Shown: positions 9,701 to 20,192 of the stretch, one piece after another
Layout: each line of letters opens with the position of its first letter
Position numbering within the stretch: the first letter of the stretch is position 1
Assembly: GCA_963514095.1 (NCBI GenBank)
Contig: OY741267.1
Span: forward strand, 5,300,048-5,364,047
DNA: 64,000 bases
Origin: Eutrigla gurnardus
Lineage: Eukaryota > Chordata > Actinopteri > Perciformes > Triglidae
Reading direction: 5' to 3'
Made by a program: the position numbers and the translations under genes
The notes under the pieces: generated by a model
The model's input: the letters and a program-made list of their open reading frames with translations, nothing else
Database searches by the model: none
Told to the model about the DNA's origin: nothing

Positions 9701-12499
9701 CTGTCCTGTTGGACCTCAGGTCATTGGTGTGGCTGGCTGATCCCAGCTTAGCCACTGTCAGCAGCTCCAGGGCTCTTTTGTGTTTGGACACCGGATCTTT
9801 TCCACCCTGTGTCTTTGGAACAGGGTCTCTGTCTGTCTCTCTCTCTGTCTCTCTCTCTCACACACACACACTCACACACTCACACACACCTGTCATCCTC
9901 CCAGGGATACATCTCTTAAGAGAAGAGGAGATTGAAAAGGTGAGATCAGTTGAGCATGATGAGGGAGACAGCTGGAATGAAGGGGGAGATACGATTGACC
10001 CTCCGTCTCATTCCTCCAACTATTTTCCTCATCTTACCTCAGCAATCATGTCATGCTGCACATATGACTTTCAATTTCAAGTTGTGCTTCAATGAATACT
10101 ATATTTACAGCATCCCCCATTCCGTTGCAGTTGACTATGTCTGGTCCTGCATGCCTGCACACTGGAGTAAAGTATTCCCCTCTCTTATCCATGAGGCTCC
10201 ATCCAATCATTTAGGACAAAGTGAATCTGACACACACATTGTGTATATTACATGTGAAGTAATGTCCCTTTATCCTCGTCTTGTTTGCACAAAGACCATA
10301 CAAAAACATAAAACCAGAAGAAATAAGAGGTATAAGCCTAGAGAGTCTATGTCCTCCAAATCCAGAATAAATATACATTTCATTTGAATTATCTTAAAGT
10401 CACTGTTTTAAAGGAGTAGTTGTAATAGTAGTCAGCCATGACTGGTTCAACAAGACCAGGAGAAACCCTGTATCTGGCTGGATCGTGTTGGTCAGTGCTC
10501 TTAATTGCAGAACAGTTTAACTCCTCAACCTTAACGATTATCTTGTCAAACACCCCGCAAGGTAAAATCAATCTCTCTCGACTCAAAGCGTCTCTACAAC
10601 CTGCAGCCTCTCAGTCAGTCACCAACTTGATCCGTCAGCTACTTACTTACCTACTTAGCAAGCCACAGAGTCACTTATGGGGGTGGCCCTCTACGGTCTA
10701 GCCAAAGACACACTAGCCACCAGACTCTTTGCTTGTTTGGCTAATTTAGTGGCTTTACTATCTTTGGCTCCTGCCACCGGGCAGATCACATGTTTAGGGG
10801 GACACTGAGAACTGTTTAAAGGTTCTCTATAGAATATGCAGATCATTTATAATATAATACCATCAACGATGTAAAGATATAATGTAGTAATGTCTTCTTG
10901 AGCAGTGGCAGAAGTCTCTCTCCTTCTGTGTGTTGTTATCAGATCACTAATCAGTACTGTAGTCTATGTGGAGATAAAGTGTTGTAATGTGTAGAAGAGT
11001 CACTCTCTTCCACAGTCTGCCTTTCCCCTTTGCTGCTGTTCTGTAATGGATACATACCCGGTCCCTGTCACTCTCTGAGTTAGAATTGTCAGAGCTTCTC
11101 TTCGTTACCATACCCGACTGCCAGCATGCCGCTCTGCACTGCTGTCACACGGCTGATGACGCCGACAGTGTTGTTGCAGAAGAATAGCACCAACCATCGC
11201 CATGTTGAGAGCTGTTTGGAAGCAATCCTCTGAATTTTGTATGGGAATCCTTTCAATAAAATATTGCATTTGAAAAATGACCAGACCCAGCCAGAGCTTT
11301 ACAGACCTGAATGAAAACCCCGATACCTTTTGTTGAATTTTCAGGTTTTAATTGGGTTGCAGAACTCTTAACCAGATACTGTTTGATTGAAGTCTAGAGG
11401 TATACAAATCAAGCCACATTCCTGAATTGTTTCATTGAGTTCAGTTCAAATATATCTAGTCACAGTGTATATACTGTTTCTAAACTGTTTGCTACAACTA
11501 AAGATGTCCAACAACATGTGATGAGAAACGATAGATTGTTGCTGTGAAATAATTTTCAAAACTTTCTCTCAATGTAAAAACCTCAGCGTGGCATTCCTGT
11601 AGCTGGTTAGCTCACTTGGCTAGAGTATGGTGCCATGGTAGGTTTGATCCTCGTATTGGAAAGTAGTTTTGTGAACGTCCCTGCCATGGGATCAATTCAT
11701 CATTATTACTCAAACTGAATTCCATTGCTTCAATTTCATGTATCACTGGTGATGGAAGCTATTCTACAGTTTTGAAGCCTGAAGTTCGTTGTAGCATGCT
11801 GGCCAGCAGAGAATGCAAGTATAAGGCACTTTGTCATTGGACTGAGGTTTCTGCCTTGTACATCCTTTTTAAGCGAGACCACAGTTGTTGAAGAATTGGC
11901 TGTTGATATGTGTAGCAGTGATTTTGTAACTCATACTAACCTGTACATGAGCTACAGCTGCTACACTCTGTTCTTATAGTTCAATGTTTATCAAATGTAT
12001 TGCTCAAGTGAATGAAGAAATAATTATTGGTGTTAACTCTTGGCAGGGGCTTTTCTGATGAGTGGCACCACTATGATCAATAAACACTTTGCAGCATTAG
12101 TCTCATTGATGTTAAACTGTCATTGCACTTTCAGATTTCAATGTCTGAGTCTGTGGTGCAGCAGTGAACCGCACTGCTGGAGGAGATAATGCTGCTGACA
12201 GGCCAATGCATCATTCACTCCTCCACAGTCCAAATATGGTCACTTCCTTCACTAGTTGCAAAAATACAGGATGGCAATAGCCAAAATGCTGATTTCAAGG
12301 CTTCAAAACTGTCATCCACAAACCAACCAAGTCTCTGTGCTTGTCCAACAGCCAAGGAGACACTCTATTGAAGAGATTACAGCTTCATATGTTTCCGGCT
12401 GTTCTACTTCTTTAGGACTATAGAAATACATAATTATTTGCTATATATTTGAAAGTATATGTATTTGAAAGTATATGGAACATATGGTGGCCCTGAAGG
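9701..12499. other. Intergenic DNA without a recognised gene
   Basis: Mostly unique sequence with a short CT/CA-rich tract at about 9835-9890 and a tRNA-like SINE fragment at about 11.6 kb. The minus-strand frame at 10389-10586 has no domain I recognise. Confidence 0.6.
11597..11680 (+). repeat. tRNA-derived SINE head fragment
   Basis: TAGCTCACTTGG at 11608-11619 resembles an RNA polymerase III A box (TAGCTCAGTTGG), and GGTTTGATCC at 11641 resembles a decayed B box. The spacing fits a tRNA-like head. No cloverleaf or tail is clear. Confidence 0.45.
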
Positions 12500-13113
12500 G
12501 CAAACGACAACGACAAAAGAAAAACACAACCACAAAAAGACACAACATTAACAAAAACCCAGTGACAAAATGCAAAACACAACCACATTAACAAAAACAC
12601 AACCACATTAACAAAAACACAACCACATTAACAAAAGCACAACCACTTTGACAAAAGCACAACCACATGAACAAAAACACAATGACAAAAAGAAAAACAC
12701 AACCACATGAACAAAACACAACCACACTAACAAAAACACAACCACATGAACAAAAACACAACCACATTAACAAAAACACAACCACATTAACAAAAGCACA
12801 ACCACATGAACATAAACACAACCACATGAACATAAACACAACCACATTAACAAAAACACAACCACACTAACAAAAACACAACCACATTAACAAAAACACA
12901 ACCACACTAACAAAAACACAACCACACTAACAAAAACACAACCACACTAACAAAAACACAACCACATTAACAAAAACAAAAACACAACCACATGAACAAA
13001 AACACAACCACATTAACAAAAACACAACCACATGAACATAAACACAACCACATTAACAAAAACACAACCACACTAGCAAAAACACAACCACATGAACAAA
13101 AACACAACCACAT
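12500..13113. repeat. 20-bp minisatellite, left block
   Basis: About 30 units of accacattaacaaaaacaca with variants (cactaac, catgaac, caaaagc). Stop-free frames on both strands come from the repeat and are not genes. The array continues at 13933 after an inserted MITE. Confidence 0.95.
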
Positions 13114-13115
13114 TA

Positions 13116-13932
13116 CAGTTTTTTACGATTGTTTACACACTAAAATAAAAATTTGCGAAATTCTACTCCAAGGAGCAAAACACCTCCACAGATTTGCACA
13201 ACATTACACACAGGGATTTGCAAAACGCTACACACATTTTCACACCTTAGACACAGATACGGATTGTGAGGTTACTTCCTTGTCATTACAAAGCCCCGGA
13301 TTGCCAATGACCACACTAATGAACACATTGGATAATCACATCCACCAACTGTGGAAGCACACATGTGCTTATTTGAAAACGCAGCACTCAGGTGTGCTAT
13401 AAAAGGCAGCAGGTGAGTTCACCTGTCTTCAACAAAAATGGAAGGAGCTAGAAGAAGAAGAAGAGTGAGAATGAGAGGGGGAGCTCAAAGAGGAGATGAA
13501 GGCGGTAGAGGAAGAGGAGAAGGAGGTAGAGGAGGAGGCCCAGGTAGAGGAAGAGGAGAAGAAGGAGATAGAGGAAGAGGTAGGTAAAATAAATACTTGA
13601 AATATTCAGTCTGCAGCATCAGTGTTGTGCAGTGCTTGGTAAGTTTATAGTAGGCCTATTTGTGTACATTCTCCCTATATCTGAAACTAATCATGAGGAA
13701 TGTTGTGGGTTTGTCACTATTTTTTTTGACATCTAAATGATCCCTTACATAACAATGTCTGGCCAAAAATAGCATTTTCACAAATATGTGTATATGTTTT
13801 GACTGAAGTGTGTCATTTTGCAAACAATCTAGGAATTATGCAAATTGAGTTTGGTGTTTGGATAATTGTGATTATATTTTCAAAAAAAGAACCCGGTTTT
13901 CAAAATTGCATGTAAACAATTGAAAAAAACTG
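13116..13932 (+). mobile_element. Non-autonomous IS630/Tc1-mariner MITE, copy 1
   Basis: Inverted termini: left CAGTTTTTTACGATTGTTTA, right (reversed) CAGTTTTTTTCAATTGTTTA. TA dinucleotides flank both ends (13114-13115, 13933-13934), the target duplication of this superfamily. It sits inside the minisatellite. A TATAAAA (13398-13404) precedes a short Arg/Gly-rich frame. Its ends and leader match the larger broken element at 14122-20734, of which it looks like an internal-deletion derivative. Confidence 0.9.
13438..13587 (+). CDS. Short Arg/Gly-rich reading frame kept in MITE copy 1
   Basis: An ATG with an A-rich context opens a 49-codon frame, starting MEGARRRRRVRMRGG and continuing in RG, GRG and GGRG repeats to TAA. 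A TATA box lies about 35 bp upstream. It corresponds to the N-terminus of the transposase frame in the larger element (ATG at 15283, MEGVRRRVRVKGG). RG-rich stretches commonly bind nucleic acid, but a function here is inference. It may be merely the leftover 5' end of the transposase gene. A 73-codon counterpart lies at 57280-57501. Confidence 0.4.
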   Translation: MEGARRRRRVRMRGGAQRGDEGGRGRGEGGRGGGPGRGRGEEGDRGRGR

Positions 13933-14046
13933 TAACAAAAACACAACCACATTAACAAATACACGACAAAAAGAAAAACACAACCACATTAACAAAAACA
14001 CGACAAAAAGAAAAACACAACCACATTAACAAAAACACAGCCACGT
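13933..14046. repeat. 20-bp minisatellite, right block
   Basis: Resumes the accacattaacaaaaacac units directly after the MITE and its TA. It shows the MITE landed within the array. Confidence 0.9.
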
Positions 14047-14347
14047 TAACTTCTACCAGAAAGGGTAGGTACTTGCTTTGACACATCATTGCTGATTGGA
14101 CGGAGCATGTCCGTGTTTTTACAGTTTTTTCCGATTGCGCAAACACTAACAACAAAAGTATTACAAAATTATCAAAACCTTAAACTCAAGAAGCAAAACA
14201 TGGCCCAGATGTGCACCACTATAAGCACAATGTCAGCCTCACACTTTTTGCAAAACAATACACACAGTGATTTGCAAAACACTAAACACACTTGTATACA
14301 TTAGACACAGAAGTATATCATGTGGCCCTGCGATTCCAAAGCACTGG

Positions 14348-15141
14348 GGGTGCAGTCGAATAGTCAAAAAATAAGGTCCTAACTCCTATTCCTTGACCTT
14401 TGGAGAAAACGTCACGGGGTTAAGGAAAGGCGATAGGAGAACTCAAAAGGATTGAGGAAAAGACGACCGCGGTGCTCAGAGAATCCGACCAGACTTTCAC
14501 TAAGCTACGTCATTATAATGCTGCTGATGATTGACAGCTGATGATCGGCACCGGTGACTGACGTGTGTCTCCGCTGGAGAAACTACAATAATGGACTACA
14601 AAAAAAAGCATCATCCACTTCTCCACATGTTGGTTTTATCAACAGCTGGTTCACTGACCAGCTTCAGTTCCAGCAGCTCCTCCTTCCTGTTTGACCGTTT
14701 GCTGTATTTACATTTCATTTGTGGTTTTAGTTTCGTTTTTGTCAAATTTGAAACATGATTCAAATAAATAAAAATATAATTAAATTATTATCACTGTCCA
14801 CACATTTATCATTACTATTCCAATTACTATATGTCTGTATGAAAGTAATTGTTAAATATGTAAATATGTCATATCGTTTGTTTTCATGAACGGCCGAGGT
14901 GTGCGGCACTTTAAATGTTGCTCTCGCCAAGAATTGTGGGTCGGCGTGATCTCTTTTCCTTTCGTATAGGAAGGTCCGTTGCATCCGATGCTAAAGGAGC
15001 TCTGAAAGGAAGCATTGGAGCTCCTTTCCTTTGCATTTAGATAATTCGAACGGCTCTTATCATGGCGGCCACTTGTTTACTTCCGGGTCACTTCTTCAGT
15101 TAGGAACCTTCCTAAGAGAAATAGACTATTCCACTGCACCC
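14348..15141. mobile_element. Non-autonomous DNA element, family X copy A
   Basis: Termini GGGTGCAGTCGAATAGTC and (reversed right end) GGGTGCAGTGGAATAGTC form an inverted repeat. It interrupts the IS630-like element: the flanks rejoin when compared with the MITE at about 13.3 kb. I could not fix a target duplication. A related, longer copy lies at 49248-51403. No coding capacity is evident. Confidence 0.8.
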
Positions 15142-15282
15142 TGACTGTCAAATTACCACACCTATGAGCCAGTCAGTAAACACAGCCATCAGGTGTGCAA
15201 ACACATGATTGCTTAATTGGAGACACACCAATCAGGTTCAAGCACTATAAAAATGCAGCAGGTAAGTTCACCTTTAACCAAA

Positions 15283-16735
15283 ATGGAAGGAGTCAGAAGA
15301 AGAGTGAGAGTGAAAGGGGGAATCCACAGAGGAGTAGAAGGGGGTAGAGGAAGAGGCGGAGGCCCAGCCAGAGGTAGAGGCCGAAGTGGAGGCAGAGGAA
15401 GACCTGAAGCAGGAGGAGAACGTGGAAGAAGAAGAAGAGGACCAAATTTACACTAGTCACACTAACACTAGTGGACCATGTTGTGAACCATGGATTGACG
15501 CTAAGGGAGGCTGGACTAAGAGTCCAGCTGGACTAAGAGTTCAGCCAAATCTTAGCAGATATACAGTGGCATCCGTTATAGGGATGTTTTGACAAGGAAA
15601 CAGGTAAAAAAAAATCTGTCTACAGTTGCAGTAATCTGCTGCTTATTGTATGCACCATATCAGCACTTTGGATACCCCTTCCTGTGACATTTTACAGTAG
15701 GTTACATGTGTTATTTTCTACATAGGATTGAGGCTGGAGAATGGGGAGGAGGAAGGGGGCACATATTCACACAACAAGAGAGAGAGATAATAAACATGGT
15801 TTTGGCCAATAATGCCATCAGGCTCAGAGAAATTAAAGCCAACATTATTGGTGACCATGTAATTTTCAATAATGTCCATCAGGTCTCTCTGTCAACACTG
15901 GCATGCATCCTGAAAAGAAATCAGGTCCAAATGAAACAACTGTATCGAGTGCCTTTTGCGTGGAATTCAGAGAGGGTCAAACGGTTGTGGCATGAGTATG
16001 TGGAGGTATGTATTGTTGACTTTACTGTAGCACTGTGATGTTGCATACTGCACACATGGTCTTTTGACATGTACATTGACTGTATACTAGATCTATTCTG
16101 AACTACACAATCTTGTCTCTAACAGTATTTCAGAGAGTTCTACAGATGGATGCTGAGGAAAACCAGCATGAATTCATCTACATCGATGAGGCAGGGTTCA
16201 ACCCCACCAAAGCAAGACAGAGAGGCAGAAACATCATTGGCCACAGGGCTATAATCAATGTCCCAGGGCAACGTGGGGGTCCTCCGTTATGCCAAAATTG
16301 GCCCTTACAACACACCTCACATACTCACATTTTTAGACCGATTGCACAACATAGTCACAGCAGGTAACCAAATGCACCATTGTCATCTGGGACAATGTGT
16401 CATTCCACCGTGCTGCTCTGGTCCAGAACTGGTTTCAACACCATCCACAGTTCACAGTCCTATACTTTCCACCATATTCTCCTTTTCTTAATCCAATCAA
16501 AAAAAATTTCTCTGCATGGCGGTGGAAGGTTTACGATCTCCGGGCCCAGGCTCAGGTACCCCTCATTCAGGTCATGGATGACGCCTGTGACCAAGTCGAC
16601 GCCGTAGCTGTGCAAGGGTGGTTTAGTCATTCAAGGCGGATCTTCCAACGTTGTCTTGCCAATGAGGATATCGCCTGTGATGTGGATGAAATTCTCTGGC
16701 CAGATCCAGCTAGGCGAAGAGATAATGTCTAGTAT
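15283..16735 (+). pseudogene. Broken IS630-like (DD35E-type) transposase gene
   Basis: Pieces of one protein occur in order across several frames. An Arg/Gly-rich N-terminus starts at ATG 15283; an HTH-like piece (LRVQPNLSRYTVASVIGMF) lies at about 15535-15590; a segment with EREIINMVLANNAIRLREI runs to about 16000, where GAG|GTATGT looks like a splice donor with an acceptor near 16125 (TCTCTAACAG). The catalytic core follows: YIDEAGFNPTKARQRGR (first Asp), VIWDNVSFHR (second Asp), PYSPFLNPIKKNFSAWRW. The third acidic residue expected after NPI reads Lys. About 35 residues separate the second Asp from that position. It ends at TAG 16733-16735. Several frameshifts and the missing Glu make it inactive. 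Confidence 0.85.
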
Positions 16736-16879
16736 TTTCTTTACTGTATTTTCTGTTTTCTTTATCAGATTTTTTTAATTTTATTTATTATTTCTGTAAT
16801 TTTTAACCTGTACTGGATACAGTATTTTATGTTTGTTGTTGTTTGCTGGGATAACAGTGTTATGCACACTACTGCAGAC

Positions 16880-17074
16880 TAGTGATGTCCAAATGAAGCT
16901 TCCTGAAGCATTTTCATTATCTTCTGGGCCCAATAGATGGCGCTCTCTGTTCAACAAAGGGTTGAAGGCTGATATATTTCCATTGCTTTCAACCCTTTGT
17001 TGAACAGAGAGCGCCATCTATTGGGCTCAGAAAATAAAGAAAATGCTTCACGAAGCTTCATTTGGACATCACTA
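16880..17074. mobile_element. Palindromic hAT MITE (195 bp)
   Basis: Almost the whole element is one inverted repeat: TAGTGATGTCCAAATGAAGC at the left is mirrored at the right, and the two arms meet near 16970. An exact 8-bp target duplication CTGCAGAC (16872-16879 and 17075-17082) is diagnostic of the hAT superfamily. Confidence 0.95.
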
Positions 17075-17479
17075 CTGCAGACATGTTTTGTTGTGATTCT
17101 CCATTTTGACTGAGTTGGGTGTATGAGAGAAATCAATTATATTTTCCTCAGTCTGCAGCATTGGTCTTGTCAAGTGTTTGGTGAACTTATTGTATATTTG
17201 CACTTTCTCTGTGTACTTCATATACAGTACTCTAATCACTGAGAAGTAGCACTGCATGAAAAGTCGGATTTTCGTCCCTGTAAACGCCCGGAAATCTCCC
17301 TAATTTTCGGGAGTTAACGACAATTTACAGGCTGCGAACGCCGCGTTCGTCTGTGCCGAAAAATTGTCGGAAACGAACCACAGCGAAGGCTCTAATTAGC
17401 ATATGAATAGCAGCGAAACCGCGCCTGGCCAGAGATGGCTTGAATATCCTCACTCAGGATTGGATGAAACCACTAGTTT

Positions 17480-17680
17480 TAAACAAGTATAATCGCTCGT
17501 GATTGGTTGGCAGATCTGGTCATTATAAATGTAAAGCCAACCCACGTTGGCAGATCTGTCACTATTGGTCAACCTGATGAGTCATTATAAATGTAAACCC
17601 CACCCCCGTTGGCAGATGTGTTACTATTGGTCACACTGGGTCTTTTAAACAAGAATAATCACTAGTGATTGGTTAGCAGA
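17480..17680. repeat. Subterminal repeats with GTTGGCAGATCT core
   Basis: Four spaced copies of a gattggt/gttggcagatct-type motif alternate with tcattataaatgtaaa. They lie near the left terminus, where transposase-binding repeats often occur; that role is inference. Confidence 0.55.
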
Positions 17681-17684
17681 TCTA

Positions 17685-17800
17685 TCACTATATATATATA
17701 TACATATATATATGTTTATATATGTATATATATATGTATATTTATACATATATATATATACACACATATTTATTTATTTATATATTTATAAATATAAATA
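17685..17800. repeat. TA-rich microsatellite
   Basis: Imperfect tatata/tgtata tract inside the two-gene transposon. Confidence 0.9.
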
Positions 17801-17858
17801 TGAATGAATTTATTGAGGAAAGGAAAAATTGCCAGGAGGAAGTATTCAAAGAAAGAGC

Positions 17859-17864
17859 TTTATT
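17859..17864 (-). terminator. Poly(A) signal of the minus-strand gene
   Basis: Minus-strand AATAAA lies 78 bp beyond the stop codon of the spliced gene. Confidence 0.65.
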
Positions 17865-17941
17865 GACAACACAACACACAACTGTACAAATTTGCCCACA
17901 CAACAAACAAATGGCGACATTCTGTCCGAATTTGGTCAATT

Positions 17942-19479
17942 TTACAGCCGCCTGTGGTGCGTGGCCCTGTACTTGGGAGTCTTCTCTAATCGCGACTGTA
18001 GAGTCGCACAAAGCTTGGTGAGCTCCTGGCTACGAGAGGATGGAGGTCGCACAATCCATCCAGACACCCCGCCAACGACGCCGTCCTCCTCATCAGACAT
18101 CATGTCTGTGGTGGCGCACTTCCAACGGTCCGCCTCATCGCCAGCAAGCACACTCCGTCTCGCTTCCAGCAGCTGTAAAACAATAAATAAAGACAATCAG
18201 TACTGCGCGATGCACTGCGCATGGACACAACACATCTATTAATGCACCTGAAAAATAGGTTTAGGTAGGTTTGGTCACATTGACCAAAAACGGATCTAAT
18301 AAATCTAATAAGTCTTACCCTCTTTCTCCTGGAACGACTCCGAGCTGACCTCTTCACAGCTTCTGCCTGCGATGCGAGATCAGGCTGTGTGTGTCTGAAG
18401 CTCCTGCATACCGTTTCATAGTAAGTCTTACAGGCAGCTGGAAAACAATTAAATGAGTGGTATGAATAAGAAAACTTAAGTCACAGTAAAATTAAAACAA
18501 GGAAGAAGAAAACAGTAAAAGTTACTTACACACAATGGCGTCACTATCAGCGTCATAGAAATCCGGACTTGCGGACAAAGCTCCGAGCAAGTAAGAGGTC
18601 ACAGCTTCGTTATGAGGCGAGGTTCGTCTGTGAAAACAAAATGAACAGTTAAGATCGGTATCTACTGTTAACGCATCTATTTCCTTATACAGCAGAATGA
18701 AAGCATATTCTTTAAATCGTACCCTTGCTCCGGTTCGTAGCGCCTACAATTCGTCTCCGAGTTGTGAAGACGGCGTACTGCTTCCTGTAAAAGACCAACA
18801 ACATACACTTAACAAAGCAACTTAACGTTACACTGGTTCCTCTCTCTTGTTCTTTTACAAGGCTACTATGCTACTTTTAGCTTGGACTATTAGCTTTTAA
18901 GCTACTTTTAGCTTGGGCTTGCTTTGCTAATTTTAGCTTAGCTAGCAGTCACCGAACATATTCTTACCGCAATCATCCTGAGAGTCTCCAGCAGTCCTGG
19001 ATATAAGAATTATAACATTTAAACCACATTTTCTTAAGTGAAGCCTCTCAGAGCAGCATTCCTGCTGCCGGTGAACGTGAACGTCTCCTCATCGTTCCCT
19101 CCACTGAATGAGGCGCCCGGTGTCTGCATCCGTCCCTTTAACGGACAACGGTGCATGGCGTTATTAATCACCGTTAGTAAATATATAACCACGGTTTAGC
19201 ATAAGCACTATATTATTAGTTAACGTCGGTAAAAACGGCACATTTGCCGCTTCGCTTGCGCTCGCTAACCTCTATGGTAAATTAGCGTCAGTAGGCTAGC
19301 CGGCTGGCAGGACCTTCGATTCGTAACGTTAATGTACAATGCCAACAACAATAAAGTAACGTTCATTATCAATATGATTTAAAAGTCAGCTGGAAACATA
19401 AAAGTCATGTTACAGTATACTTACATGTGTACGCGGTTTGTGTCGGGCTGTCGCCAGAATCACCGCAGTCGTCCGCCAT
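17942..19479 (-). CDS. Six-exon transposon cargo gene, function unknown
   Basis: Exons by splice signals and phase: 19425-19479 (ATG at 19477-19479, MADDCGDSGDSPTQTAYT), 18968-18996, 18723-18784, 18530-18627, 18319-18437 and 17942-18172 (stop TAA). Every intron has a GT donor (GTAAG in four of five) and a pyrimidine-rich AG acceptor, and all junction phases fit, giving about 197 codons. The exon 1-2 junction however makes T|GA, an in-frame stop. The protein has a short acidic start, a basic stretch (KRSARSRSRRKR) that could be a nuclear signal, an acidic SDEEDG segment and a C-terminus with SGWIVRPPSSRSQELTKL. From memory it resembles teleost proteins named C14orf93-like; I could not check this. 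It faces the gene at 19685 head to head. Confidence 0.65.
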
Positions 19480-19684
19480 TATCCAAAACTTGTGAAGTCA
19501 GACGAGCCGCAATGCATTTTGGGAAGTTGAGTAGATTTAGCAAGGTCCGCTGTATACTCTGAAATTCTTGCCAATGCAGTATACATCCGGGCATTTCTCG
19601 CGTACACAAATTCACATACTATTGTATGTGAACGCACTACGTACTCAAATTTACGTCACAATTAAGTACGAGTAGGACGTTAGT
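19480..19684. promoter_or_regulatory. Shared divergent promoter of the transposon gene pair
   Basis: Only 205 bp separate the two opposed ATGs. On the minus strand 19514-19523 reads CCCAAAATGC, matching the CCCRRMATGC core of the ZNF143-type site ACTAYRNNNCCCRRMATGC typical of divergent vertebrate promoters. No TATA box is evident. Confidence 0.5.
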
Positions 19685-20044
19685 ATGGCATTTCCAGCAC
19701 AGCCGAGATCTATGATCTATGAACCCATCCTTGACCCTCTAGCAGAACTACGACCAGCCATTATAAAGCAGTTTATAGTTGTTAATGTTGTGTCAAAAGG
19801 TACTGCATTTAAACATGTTATTGCGCAAGTTTCCTGGCTTCATCCCCATCCAGACAGACATTTTTATGGAAAGCCAATAGAAGTTTGGAGCTTGCAGGGA
19901 ACAGACACGTCATACCCAGCATCATTTCTGCCTGTTGAGCGCATTGCTGGGAGATGTGTGGTTAACACATCCACTGTGCATTTAAGCAAGACCAAAGAAA
20001 GGGTCACTGTAGTCATGCCACTATGCACAGTGGTTGAGCTCTAG
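19685..20044 (+). CDS. Single-exon 119-codon transposon gene, function unknown
   Basis: ATG at 19685 opens an intact frame ending TAG at 20042-20044. I recognise no catalytic motif. The middle has a hydrophobic beta-rich stretch (HVIAQVSWLHPHPDRHFYGK, then PIEVW) followed by YPASFLPVERIAGRCV. I recall similar tails at the C-termini of uncharacterised fish transposon proteins, so this may be a detached C-terminal domain. An ATTAAA poly(A) signal lies at 20099-20104. The frame is intact although the partner gene carries a junction stop. It could be a DNA-binding accessory protein of the transposon; that is speculation. Confidence 0.55.
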   Translation: MAFPAQPRSMIYEPILDPLAELRPAIIKQFIVVNVVSKGTAFKHVIAQVSWLHPHPDRHFYGKPIEVWSLQGTDTSYPASFLPVERIAGRCVVNTSTVHLSKTKERVTVVMPLCTVVEL

Positions 20045-20098
20045 GAGACTGTTATGTTGTTTGCATGAATGTACATTTTACCTTTGTGGCAAAGCCTG

Positions 20099-20104
20099 AT
20101 TAAA
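20099..20104 (+). terminator. Poly(A) signal ATTAAA of the 119-codon gene
   Basis: Lies 55 bp after the stop codon, on the coding strand. Confidence 0.5.
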
Positions 20105-20126
20105 AGTAATTGTTGAAGCAAATTGT

Positions 20127-20192
20127 TTTGTGTATCTTTGAATGAAGATGAAATTAAGTTATATCTTTGAATGAAGATGAAATGAAGTTAAC
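20127..20192. repeat. Short tandem duplication (about 32 bp)
   Basis: The unit tatctttgaatgaagatgaa is present twice in succession with minor differences (attaagtta/atgaagtta). Confidence 0.8.

Noticed and set aside
10389..10586. Minus-strand 65-codon frame containing MADYYYNYSF
   Set aside because: It looked receptor-like at first, but no splice signals or homologous pattern support it as an exon.
12588..13402. Long open frames across the minisatellite on both strands
   Set aside because: They follow the 20-bp repeat period and have no domain; absence of stops is a composition effect.
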